Of a stretch of DNA of 64,000 bases, positions 27,396-35,101 are shown one piece after another. The notes beneath the pieces were generated by a model that did not search any database, had not been told where the DNA came from, and worked only from the letters and a program-made list of their open reading frames with translations. A program made the position numbers and the translations under genes. The DNA is from Endoryza foliicola (GTDB taxonomy: Bacteria > Bacteroidota > Bacteroidia > Chitinophagales > Chitinophagaceae): assembly GCA_965226965.1 (NCBI GenBank), contig OZ245715.1, forward strand, positions 372,001 to 436,000, read 5' to 3'. How positions within the stretch are numbered: position 1 is the stretch's first letter; each line of letters starts with the position of its first letter.

Positions 27396-28745
27396 TTATT
27401 TTACGTGAGGGCTTTTGAATCCCAATTTCTTCAATCCACGTTGAATTTCCGGATTGCTCATAAACAATTTCCACAAGAGGCCGGTACGGTAGTTTTCTAT
27501 CATAACAATAATAGGGCCCTGATCGATGGCCAAATAACTTTTTGCAGTCCAGTCTTTTGTTTCATTGAATGCATCTACAAAACCATACTCACCGAATATC
27601 TTATTGCCTTTGTTGTAATAAAAGTTTTTCAAGGCTTGCATGCTGTATTCCGGTGTATAAGGAAAGGCGCTTAAGGCGGCAGTTGGAGTGATCGTACCAT
27701 TGTCGTTGGTAGGAGAATGGGCATCGTATCCATTATAAGTATCGCTAGCGGTTAAGCCCCAACAATCGGGACCGTAGCCTTTGAAGCTATTTGGATTGCG
27801 CACGCAATGCTCACGATTGATGAGCGTATGATTTCTATTCTGTTCCCAGTAATCGGCATAACTATCGGAAAGACCTCTTGGATCGAGTCCAAGGAATGAA
27901 TAATGGGAGAAGAAAAGAGGTCCGCCGTAATCGAATCCCAGCGGCAATTTAATGCCGTAGAACTCTTTCCCATTTTTGAAAAAATTACTTTGAGCCCAGC
28001 CTCTGTGGTATACGGATGCGGCTACAGGGTAGCGTTCGGAACTAGCCGCCAGTACATACATGATCAAACACTCATTGAATCCACGCACCGGAAAATTCAT
28101 AGCCCAGCCATTGTTGGGACTCCAATGCCAATACAATACTTCTTGTCCTTCCTTGGTAAACCAATCCCATTCTATTTCATTCCATAGCCAACCAATTCTG
28201 TTTCTCAGTTCTCTTTCTACCGGATTGTTTGGGTTGTTGAAATATTGACGTGCGCAAAGCAATCCTTCGAACAGGTATGAAGTTTCTACCAAGTCGGCAC
28301 CATCGTCCTTCCTACTGAATTTGATGGTTTTACCTGTAGCACCGTCGAGCCAGTGGGGGAAAGCGCCATGATAAGAATCTGCTTTCAATAAAAAGTTCAC
28401 CATCTTTAACAAGAATTTCGCAGCAGTATCGCGTGTGATCCACTTTCTTTCAGTTGCTACAATAACTGACATCACTCCGAAACCGGTTCCACCAGATGTT
28501 ACCACTTCATTGCCATAATCGTACGCAACATTGCTCCGTTCGCGCGACAATCCGCTTACCGGATGTGCAAAGTCCCAGAAGTATTTAAACGTTTGCTTTT
28601 GAACGAGGTCGAGCAATGCTGAATCGGACATAAGTTCCGGCTTTACTTCGCCGGACTTAACGGGAGGTTTTGCCGGGCGAGCAACTTGTGCAATGGAAAT
28701 GAAGGACATGCTCGATGCGAGCAATAGAAAGCAGATTTTTTTCAT
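27396..28745 (-). CDS. GH144-type glucoamylase-family protein (likely endo-beta-1,2-glucanase)
   Basis: A 449-residue secreted protein. The signal peptide MKKICFLLLASSMSFISIAQ selects ATG 28745. The body is an (alpha/alpha)6-barrel of the glucoamylase/PF10091 type: LVQKQTFKYFWDFAHPVSGLSRERS, VTSGGTGFGVMSVIVA, WLDGATGKTIKFSRKDDGADLVETSYL, YGPDCWGLTASDTYNGY and ITPTAALSAFPYTPE. Characterised members in Chitinophaga form family GH144, endo-beta-1,2-glucanases (sophorooligosaccharide-releasing). Assignment to GH144 rests on these motifs and is not proof of linkage. It lies 13 bp after the GH30 gene. Confidence 0.85.
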   Translation of the reverse strand: MKKICFLLLASSMSFISIAQVARPAKPPVKSGEVKPELMSDSALLDLVQKQTFKYFWDFAHPVSGLSRERSNVAYDYGNEVVTSGGTGFGVMSVIVATERKWITRDTAAKFLLKMVNFLLKADSYHGAFPHWLDGATGKTIKFSRKDDGADLVETSYLFEGLLCARQYFNNPNNPVERELRNRIGWLWNEIEWDWFTKEGQEVLYWHWSPNNGWAMNFPVRGFNECLIMYVLAASSERYPVAASVYHRGWAQSNFFKNGKEFYGIKLPLGFDYGGPLFFSHYSFLGLDPRGLSDSYADYWEQNRNHTLINREHCVRNPNSFKGYGPDCWGLTASDTYNGYDAHSPTNDNGTITPTAALSAFPYTPEYSMQALKNFYYNKGNKIFGEYGFVDAFNETKDWTAKSYLAIDQGPIIVMIENYRTGLLWKLFMSNPEIQRGLKKLGFKSPHVK

Positions 28746-28758
28746 ATGTGCAATTTGT

Positions 28759-30141
28759 TTACCAAACAATAGTGCTTACACTATTGGCATTTACGCTTAC
28801 CGTAAAAGTTTTTCCTTTACCGGAAACTCGAATGGTAGTATTGGCTTTATTCTCGTTTAATACAATCAAGACTGTTTTCCCGGGGGGTGTTACACATGCC
28901 ACTGTACTGATATTTTCAGCTTCAGAGCTGTAAATTCTTTTCGACCCTGCGGGAATAAATTTTGATGCATGGGATACTATATAGTAGGATACGTTGCGTT
29001 GAACATCATTTTTATTGATCGTAAGCGCCCCTTTACATTCCGTGCAACCACTAGGAGTATGCGGATTGAACTGCGGGTCGTTGGCTAGGTTCCACTCCAA
29101 CGCTATTTTGCTGTAGTTCCGAAGTGTTCCAATAATCACGTTTTTGACATGCCATTGCAGGTCGCCATCGAAGGTTCCTTTTGAGCCGGTCCATTGTTCG
29201 GTAAAATAGAGATTTTTATCAGGGTGCGCTTTTTTTACCACAGATAAAGCGTCGGGTGTGCCGTTGTAAAGATGAAAAGCGGATCCATCAATGTATTGTC
29301 GTGCTTTTTGATCGTTCAGAATGGTGATAGGGTATTGCGGATTATCGCAATTATGATCCCATACAATGATCTTGGTTTTGATTCCATTTTTTCGAAATGC
29401 AGGGCCGAGGTGGTCTCTAATAAATGCTGCAGATTCTTCTGCACTTACTACCATACTAGGGTCGTTGCCACCATGTTGAGGTTCGTTTTGTGGCGTAAGG
29501 GCATCGATGTTGATGCCTTTGGCTTTCATGGCCAAGATGTATTTTACCAAATAGCGCGCATAAGTTTCGTAGTATTGAGGAAGAAGAGAGCCGCCAACAT
29601 AGGATTGGTTTGATTTCATCCAAATAGGAGCGGTCCAAGGGGAGGCCATTATTTTAATGCCGGGTTGGATGGCTTTGATTTCTTTCAAAAGAGGAATAAG
29701 GCCGGTACCCTGTGCGTCATCTTCCTTAAGTGTGAAGTTTTTTAACTCGGGATCGGTAGCTCCTTTTTCAACTTCGTCGTAGGTAAAGGAATGATCATGC
29801 AAATCGGAAGCGGCTACACTGATCCGTAAGTAAGAAATTTTGATTCCTTGATTGCCGAACAATTCTTGAAGCAGGGCTTTTTTGGTAGCCGGATTCAATT
29901 GGTTGATCAATTGCGCTGAACCGCCGGAAAGTGTGTACCCAAAACCATCGATGGTTTGAAAGGTTTTGGCCGGATCAACGGTTATGGTTACCGACGCCTG
30001 GCTGGAGGGAGCGTTTGATACCTTTTGAAGTAAAGTTGTTTGATTGGCAGTAGTGGTCCATACTTGGGGGCTTTGACCCAAAGAATTTAAAGAAAGCAGG
30101 GTTAAGAAGCCCGGCAAAGCATTCGTTAGGAACTTTTTCAC
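28759..30141 (-). CDS. GH30 glycoside hydrolase (glucosylceramidase-like)
   Basis: A 460-residue secreted enzyme. From GTG 30141 the N-terminus MKKFLTNALPGFLTLLSLNSLGQ is a signal peptide. The GH30 barrel (about 55-385) has QTIDGFGYTLSGGSA, the acid/base Glu in LTPQNEPQHGG and the nucleophile Glu in YFTEQWTGS. A beta-sandwich C-terminal domain ends at 460. GH30 includes endo-beta-1,6-glucanases, glucosidases and xylanases; the TEQW nucleophile context favours the glucan-type branch. First gene of the eight-gene operon, preceded by a promoter-like element. Confidence 0.9.
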   Translation of the reverse strand: MKKFLTNALPGFLTLLSLNSLGQSPQVWTTTANQTTLLQKVSNAPSSQASVTITVDPAKTFQTIDGFGYTLSGGSAQLINQLNPATKKALLQELFGNQGIKISYLRISVAASDLHDHSFTYDEVEKGATDPELKNFTLKEDDAQGTGLIPLLKEIKAIQPGIKIMASPWTAPIWMKSNQSYVGGSLLPQYYETYARYLVKYILAMKAKGINIDALTPQNEPQHGGNDPSMVVSAEESAAFIRDHLGPAFRKNGIKTKIIVWDHNCDNPQYPITILNDQKARQYIDGSAFHLYNGTPDALSVVKKAHPDKNLYFTEQWTGSKGTFDGDLQWHVKNVIIGTLRNYSKIALEWNLANDPQFNPHTPSGCTECKGALTINKNDVQRNVSYYIVSHASKFIPAGSKRIYSSEAENISTVACVTPPGKTVLIVLNENKANTTIRVSGKGKTFTVSVNANSVSTIVW

Positions 30142-30178
30142 GATCGAAATATAGGTTGTGTTGTGTGCTGTAAGGTAA

Positions 30179-30211
30179 CAAAAAATAGTGGGTTAGGAAC
30201 TTAATTTCCAA
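30179..30211 (-). promoter_or_regulatory. candidate promoter of the glucan operon
   Basis: On the minus strand TATTTTTTG (30187-30179, one base longer than TAnnTTTG) has a TTG 21 nt upstream (30211-30209). The leader would be about 35 nt before the GTG of the GH30 gene. Confidence 0.4.
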
Positions 30212-30308
30212 TCGCTTAGCTGAATTGCAAAAGGTATCGGGAATTTTGCTATTTTTGCAGCCGATTTCGATGGTTTTGGCTGTTGAAATCATTCTCTGCA
30301 AAGAGAGC

Positions 30309-30382
30309 GGACCTTTAGCTCAGACGGTTAGAGCATCTGACTCATAATCAGAGGGTCGTTGGTTCGATCCCAACAAGGTCCA
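30309..30382 (+). tRNA. tRNA with CAT anticodon (elongator Met or Ile2)
   Basis: A 74-nt cloverleaf. Acceptor GGACCTT pairs with AAGGTCC and the discriminator is A. D arm GCTC/GAGC. Anticodon stem TCTGA/TCAGA with loop CTCATAA (anticodon CAT). T arm GTTGG/CCAAC with TTCGATC loop. CCA is not encoded. The overall sequence (TTAGCTCAG start, GGTCGTTGG T-stem) resembles the lysidine-modified Ile2 tRNA at least as much as elongator Met; sequence alone does not settle it. A TATTTTTG element (30250-30257) may be its promoter. Confidence 0.95.
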
Positions 30383-30387
30383 CTGCT

Positions 30388-30427
30388 TTAAAAGCCTTTC
30401 GAATTCAATTTGAAGGGCTTTTTTATT
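30388..30427 (+). terminator. terminator after the tRNA
   Basis: AAAAGCCTTTC pairs with GAAGGGCTTTT (one mismatch) around an AATTCAATTT-type loop and ends in TTTTTTATT. Plus strand, directly behind the tRNA. Confidence 0.75.
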
Positions 30428-30456
30428 GCAAGATCCAATTCAATTGCTTTTGGATT

Positions 30457-31020
30457 TTATAGCAGCAAAGTGAGCTGATCGGAAAACTGAGAAAGGCCAA
30501 TTCTTTTATAAATGGAAAGCATTTCAATTGGTGAAATTGGAGGGTTTTTCTTGTATTTAATCATTTCTAAAAATGCATCAAGCGCTAAATCCGGATACTT
30601 TATAATGATATCAGCTAAAAATGTATCTGCTGTTTTAGTTGTAACTTCGAAAGTTTTGAGATAACTCTCCGGAAAGTCTTTTAGATTGTTGGTTACAATA
30701 ATTGACGACTTTGAAACAATTGCTGCTGCCAACACATGACAATCATTTTGATCAGGGAGTGTTAATTGATCCGTTAAGAAGTGGTAATCTTTTACAAAAG
30801 CGTTGGGAAAAGCATAATTAGCTCTCTCCACTAATCCTGTTGCTTGATTTTCTGAAATACCTTTTTTTATCAAAATGCGCTTCCATTCCTGAAAAATATG
30901 CTCTGTCCAATGAGGAATAAACAGATCATAGTGTGCAAACCAAAATAAGATGTCACGAACAATAACGGGATAAATTACATTGGTATCCAACACCACTTTT
31001 TGTTTTTCTCTATGTATCAT
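30457..31020 (-). CDS. PIN-domain protein, likely VapC-type RNase toxin
   Basis: A 187-residue protein. The PIN nuclease domain spans about residues 8-125, with acidic residues in VVLDTNVIYPV (Asp12), DQNDCHVLAAAI and VTNNLKDFP, the usual metal-binding set of VapC-like toxins. The C-terminal 60 residues are helical and outside the standard fold. It overlaps the upstream HTH gene by 11 bp on the same strand, the classic toxin-antitoxin arrangement. RNA target unknown. It lies beside a tRNA gene, a common place for mobile cargo. Confidence 0.8.
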   Translation of the reverse strand: MIHREKQKVVLDTNVIYPVIVRDILFWFAHYDLFIPHWTEHIFQEWKRILIKKGISENQATGLVERANYAFPNAFVKDYHFLTDQLTLPDQNDCHVLAAAIVSKSSIIVTNNLKDFPESYLKTFEVTTKTADTFLADIIIKYPDLALDAFLEMIKYKKNPPISPIEMLSIYKRIGLSQFSDQLTLLL

Positions 31021-31465
31021 AAACTCCTATCTCTTCATCTGTTTTCATGATCTCTATTAGTTGCTTTCGCTGAGCTATTTTCATAAGTTTTTGATAAGCT
31101 AAAACATCTTCGTAACGAACTCTGCGATGCCTACCAATCTTAACAAAAGGTATTTTTCCTTCTTCCAACAGTTTCACAAAAAATGGCCTAGAACACCCTA
31201 ATAGCTCCGAGGCAGCTTGTGTTGTTATTTCAACGTTCTGTGCATTTATAGCCACAGACCTCCCTTTGCTCATCAACCTTAAACTCTCCGCTAGTATTTT
31301 TATAGCCTCTGAAGGCAGTGTAAGTTTGAGATTGGCTTCAAGTAGTTCAACCGACACTACTGCGGTCAATTCTTGTTCTACGAGAGGTTTTAAGACACTA
31401 TAGGCCTCGTTTGCCAGCTCTTGGTCTATTAAAGTACTCTTTGGGGATTGCTTCAATTGATTCAT
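31010..31465 (-). CDS. HTH (excisionase-type) DNA-binding protein, likely antitoxin
   Basis: A 151-residue protein. The C-terminal excisionase/MerR-like winged HTH (about 85-135) has ITTQAASELLGCSRPFFVKLLEEGKIPFVKIGRHRRV. The N-terminal 80 residues are helical (LANEAYSVLKPLVEQELTA, SEAIKILAESLRLMSKGRSV) and may bind the toxin or dimerise. It precedes the PIN gene and overlaps it by 11 bp, so it probably neutralises the PIN protein and represses the pair. The AT-rich upstream area (about 31490-31535) with TTCGAATTATTC-like imperfect symmetry could be its operator. Confidence 0.78.
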   Translation of the reverse strand: MNQLKQSPKSTLIDQELANEAYSVLKPLVEQELTAVVSVELLEANLKLTLPSEAIKILAESLRLMSKGRSVAINAQNVEITTQAASELLGCSRPFFVKLLEEGKIPFVKIGRHRRVRYEDVLAYQKLMKIAQRKQLIEIMKTDEEIGVYDT

Positions 31466-31723
31466 AGCGAATTCTATTTAACCCAATTTAACGAAATATT
31501 CGAATTATTCAAAATATACGAAACAATATTGGAAGCCTTTACAAAACTACGATCAATTGAAATTCAATAGTTTAACTATAGGAAATGGGGTTGTACAACA
31601 CAACTCTTTCTAGAAATGACGTTCCTAGATTACAAGCCGGTTCTTTCGTAATGAAAATTTGGATTCTGATAAAACTCTGTCTTCGGTCTGACCTAACTCA
31701 TCTCATTTCAAGCACATCGTAAA

Positions 31724-31731
31724 TAGCTTTG
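31724..31731 (+). promoter_or_regulatory. TAnnTTTG element directly before hemN
   Basis: TAGCTTTG fits the -7 consensus but ends only 4 nt before the hemN ATG and has no TTG at the right distance upstream. If used, the hemN mRNA would be nearly leaderless. Confidence 0.35.
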
Positions 31732-31735
31732 TATC

Positions 31736-33091
31736 ATGATTTCACAATCGCTTTTGAGCAAATACAACGTGCCGGTTCCACGATACACCAGTTATCCAAC
31801 CGTGCCGTTTTGGAAGGAAGAAATAGATGTACAACAGTGGGAAAGAACGATTGCCAAAAAATTGCAAGAAGCCAATGCCGGCGATGGAAGCAGTTTATAC
31901 ATCCACTTGCCCTTTTGCGAATCGCTTTGTACCTACTGTGGATGCAATAAGAAGATCACAACCCAACACAGTGTAGAACATGAATACATTGAGGCATTGA
32001 AAAAAGAATGGAAGATGTACCTCCGATTACTAAACGGTGAACCCTTGTTATTAAGGGAGCTTCATCTAGGAGGCGGTACCCCTACTTTCTTCTCACCGGA
32101 AAATTTAAATGCCTTCTTGAGTGAGTTGCTGAGTGATTGTACGATTCACGAAGACCGTGAATTCAGTTTTGAAGGCCACCCGAACAATACTACCATTGAG
32201 CATTTGCAAACCCTGTACAATTTAGGGTTTCGTAGAGTCAGCTATGGAGTTCAAGACCACGATGCTACTGTTCAAACCATTATTAACCGCATTCAACCTT
32301 ACGAGAACGTAGTAGCAGCCGTTGAAAACGCCAGAAAGATTGGATATGAATCGGTGAATTTTGACTTGATCTATGGCCTGCCTATGCAGAACCTAGAAAG
32401 CATGAAAAAAACCATTGAGCAAAGTTTAGTACTGAAGCCGGATCGGGTGGCCTTTTACAGCTATGCACATGTGCCTTGGACCAGCAAAGCGCAACGACTT
32501 TTTGATGAATCACACTTGCCTGATGCCTCACTGAAAATTGGTCTTTATCAGTTGGGAAAAGAGTTGTTTCAAAAAGCCGGCTATGAAGACATTGGCATGG
32601 ATCATTTTGCCTTGCCACATGATCAATTGCAGATCGCTCGAAAAGAAGGTCGTTTGCATAGAAACTTTATGGGCTATACTACTCAACAAACGTCTACGCT
32701 TATTGGACTGGGAGTTTCTAGCATCTCTGATTCCGGTAACGCCTATGCGCAAAATCATAAAACGCTTCACGATTACTACGAATCAATTGAAAACGGAGAA
32801 TGGGCTGTTACGAAGGGATATTTCTTAACGGAAGAAGATGTGGCGTTTAAGAAATATATACTGGATATCAGTTGTAAAGGAACTACTAAGTTCAATCTAA
32901 ACGATCTTGAATTAATTAGAGTTTACTCGATTAATGAACTAGAGAAGCTAAAAAACGACGGGATGATCAATTATGATATAAACGGAGTTCAAGTAACTAC
33001 CCTTGGCTCATCCTTCATTCGAAATATTTGTAAGTGTTTTGATCTGCATCTATCAAGAAAGGGTTCGGAGAAGTTTAGTCGAGCAGTATAA
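31736..33091 (+). CDS. hemN: oxygen-independent coproporphyrinogen III dehydrogenase
   Basis: A 451-residue radical-SAM enzyme that decarboxylates coproporphyrinogen III to protoporphyrinogen IX without oxygen. The start MISQSLLSKYNVPVPRYTSYPT matches the family. The 4Fe-4S site is in HLPFCESLCTYCGCNKKIT. Later motifs are LHLGGGTPTF, GHPNNTT, NFDLIYGLP and DHFALPHDQL. The C-terminal HemN domain is at about 365-440. Length and motifs fit HemN rather than HemW. It stands alone on the plus strand, before the minus-strand hemJ-hemH. Confidence 0.95.
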   Translation: MISQSLLSKYNVPVPRYTSYPTVPFWKEEIDVQQWERTIAKKLQEANAGDGSSLYIHLPFCESLCTYCGCNKKITTQHSVEHEYIEALKKEWKMYLRLLNGEPLLLRELHLGGGTPTFFSPENLNAFLSELLSDCTIHEDREFSFEGHPNNTTIEHLQTLYNLGFRRVSYGVQDHDATVQTIINRIQPYENVVAAVENARKIGYESVNFDLIYGLPMQNLESMKKTIEQSLVLKPDRVAFYSYAHVPWTSKAQRLFDESHLPDASLKIGLYQLGKELFQKAGYEDIGMDHFALPHDQLQIARKEGRLHRNFMGYTTQQTSTLIGLGVSSISDSGNAYAQNHKTLHDYYESIENGEWAVTKGYFLTEEDVAFKKYILDISCKGTTKFNLNDLELIRVYSINELEKLKNDGMINYDINGVQVTTLGSSFIRNICKCFDLHLSRKGSEKFSRAV

Positions 33092-33297
33092 CAAACAAAT
33101 ATTGAGACCACAGATTCTACAGATTAAACAGATAGACACAGATTTTGTGCTTGGAAGTTTTGGAGATTAGGCTTTAGGAGTTAAGACCAAAAACATCTTC
33201 GCAAACCAAAACAACTTTTTTTGATCTACTGCTTTACCCCACAAGGCCACCCCCTGTTCTTCTTCTTGTTCTTTCTTGGTTCTCTAAAGCCCTTTAA

Positions 33298-33843
33298 TTA
33301 CTCTCTTAGCTTTTTATACACTTTAATTGCTAGCATCAATACTAACACTAGAAACACCATTCCTACTATGCCCCAAACCATGCTAATGGCGCTTTTTACC
33401 GTTGCGAGCATTACGATGGCAATGAGGAAAACGGTGGCAACTTCGTTCCACATGCGCAACTGTTGGGAACTGTATCTATAGAGGCCCGCTTGTTCTTGTT
33501 TGTAAATACGATGAAGTGAAAAATGATAGAGGTAGAGAAAGAATACCAAGATCAATTTAATGAAGGCCCATTTACCTGCAGGTTCTAACAATTGGGTATG
33601 CCAATTGCCTTTGAAAAGCACGGTAAGTCCAAGCACCAATGTAATGATCGCCGAAGGCCAGGTAATTCCAAGCCACAAGCGTCGCATCATTATTTTAAAC
33701 TGTGCTTGAAGAATTGATTTCTCCGGGTCGGGTTTATCATTGGCTTCAGTGGCATAAATAAATAACCGGGGCATGTAAAACATACCGGCAAACCAAGTTA
33801 CTACAAACACTATATGAAGTGCTTTGAGATAATAATAAGCCAT
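33298..33843 (-). CDS. hemJ: HemJ-type protoporphyrinogen IX oxidase
   Basis: A 181-residue integral membrane protein with about four helices. N-terminal MAYYYLKALHIVFVVTWFAGMFYMPRLFIY is the HemJ signature (conserved His10), and MMRRLWLGITWPSAIITLVLG follows. It oxidises protoporphyrinogen IX to protoporphyrin IX, filling the step for which no hemG or hemY is seen. The gene lies 9 bp after hemH on the same strand, so the last two steps of the pathway are cotranscribed. Confidence 0.9.
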   Translation of the reverse strand: MAYYYLKALHIVFVVTWFAGMFYMPRLFIYATEANDKPDPEKSILQAQFKIMMRRLWLGITWPSAIITLVLGLTVLFKGNWHTQLLEPAGKWAFIKLILVFFLYLYHFSLHRIYKQEQAGLYRYSSQQLRMWNEVATVFLIAIVMLATVKSAISMVWGIVGMVFLVLVLMLAIKVYKKLRE

Positions 33844-33852
33844 GGAAGGTTT

Positions 33853-34896
33853 TTATGCGAGCAGCATTTCCGTTTTTCCTGCACTGATTTCCTCCACCCA
33901 AGTAGCGATGGTGTTGACCCATTGCTCATCGGTATTCAAACAGGGAATCATCGTGAACTCCTCTCCGCCCGCTTCCAAAAATATGTGTTTTCCCTCTTCT
34001 GCAATCTCTTCGAGTGTTTCTAAACAATCGCTTACAAAAGCAGGACAAGCTATCGCAATTTTCTTTACCCCTTCTTTTGGAAGCTCAGCTAATCGGGCAG
34101 CAGTATAAGGTTGAAGCCAAGGATCACGTCCCAAGCGACTTTGAAAGGTTTGTTCCACTTTTTCTTTTGGAAGCCTGAGCGCTTCTTGAACGAGATCTGT
34201 GGTTACAAAGGTTTGATGGCGGTAACATACTTTATGCGCAGCAGAAGGCACATTACAGCAATCATTTACTTTCAAACAGTGTGTTCCGGTACAATCGCTT
34301 TTCTTCACATGTCGCTCCGGAATACCATGGTAACTCAATACCAGCTTATCGAATTCTTTGTTCAGATAAGGCTTTATAGAATCGGCCAAGGCCTTGATAT
34401 AGGCAGGATGATCGTAGTAAGGCTTGATTGTTTTTACGGTAGAACTGTAGCCCGCTTTCTTGTGCAACTCTTCGAACTGCACTACAGCGGTTTCATAACT
34501 GCTCATTGCATAATGTGGATACAAAGGCACCAATACTATCTCTTTCAAATCGGGATAGGTGTGATGTATCTCTTTTAAAACACTCGGAGTAGAAGGATTT
34601 CCATAACGCATAACAATGCGAACGGGATCTTGCAGTTTAGATTGAACAGCCGTTAACAATTGTTTTGTGAGTACAATTAATGGAGAACCCTCCTTTGTCC
34701 AGATAGATCGATATGCTTCCGCCGACTTAGGAGCTCTGAAAGGCACGATGATGCCTCCTACCAAGAGTTTCCGCACCAGAAATGGAATATCAATCACACG
34801 CTCGTCCATTAAGAATTCATTCAAATACCTACGAACGTCCTTAACTTCTGTGGAGTCGGGTGAACCTAAGTTCATTAAAACAATTACTCTGCTCAT
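33853..34896 (-). CDS. hemH: ferrochelatase
   Basis: A 347-residue enzyme inserting Fe2+ into protoporphyrin IX. From ATG 34896 it begins MSRVIVLMNLGSPDS, the usual family start; an upstream in-frame start adds eight residues and is less likely. The catalytic histidine is in LVLSYHGIPERHVKK. CPAFVSDCLETLEEI and the acidic EFTMIPCLNTDEQW segment near the C-terminus are typical. Cysteines near 195-210 (DCTGTHC) could hold an Fe-S cluster, but this is not certain. Confidence 0.95.
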   Translation of the reverse strand: MSRVIVLMNLGSPDSTEVKDVRRYLNEFLMDERVIDIPFLVRKLLVGGIIVPFRAPKSAEAYRSIWTKEGSPLIVLTKQLLTAVQSKLQDPVRIVMRYGNPSTPSVLKEIHHTYPDLKEIVLVPLYPHYAMSSYETAVVQFEELHKKAGYSSTVKTIKPYYDHPAYIKALADSIKPYLNKEFDKLVLSYHGIPERHVKKSDCTGTHCLKVNDCCNVPSAAHKVCYRHQTFVTTDLVQEALRLPKEKVEQTFQSRLGRDPWLQPYTAARLAELPKEGVKKIAIACPAFVSDCLETLEEIAEEGKHIFLEAGGEEFTMIPCLNTDEQWVNTIATWVEEISAGKTEMLLA

Positions 34897-35045
34897 AAAC
34901 TTCAAAAGTATAAATAACAAATTTTTATATCCATTTTCTCTGTCACTGAATTGTCAAAATCTTTGAATCAATTGAATGAATTTCATCATGAAAATCAGTG
35001 ACTAAAATCACCTATAACAAATGACATTGTAATGACACACTTACG

Positions 35046-35075
35046 TTGATTTCAAAGCAATCGGATTTAATTTTG
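35046..35075 (+). promoter_or_regulatory. promoter of the hemA-hemL gene cluster
   Basis: TTG (35046-35048), exactly 19 nt, then TAATTTTG (35068-35075): a match to the Bacteroidota TTG-N19-TAnnTTTG consensus. The predicted start of transcription is about 35082, leaving a 20-nt leader before the hemA TTG. Confidence 0.7.
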
Positions 35076-35101
35076 CTACGTATATAATTCAAACCATTCG
35101 C

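Noticed and set aside
30142..30308. Extended minus-strand frame upstream of the GH30 signal peptide
   Set aside because: It covers a promoter-like element; the GTG at 30141 gives a clean signal peptide.
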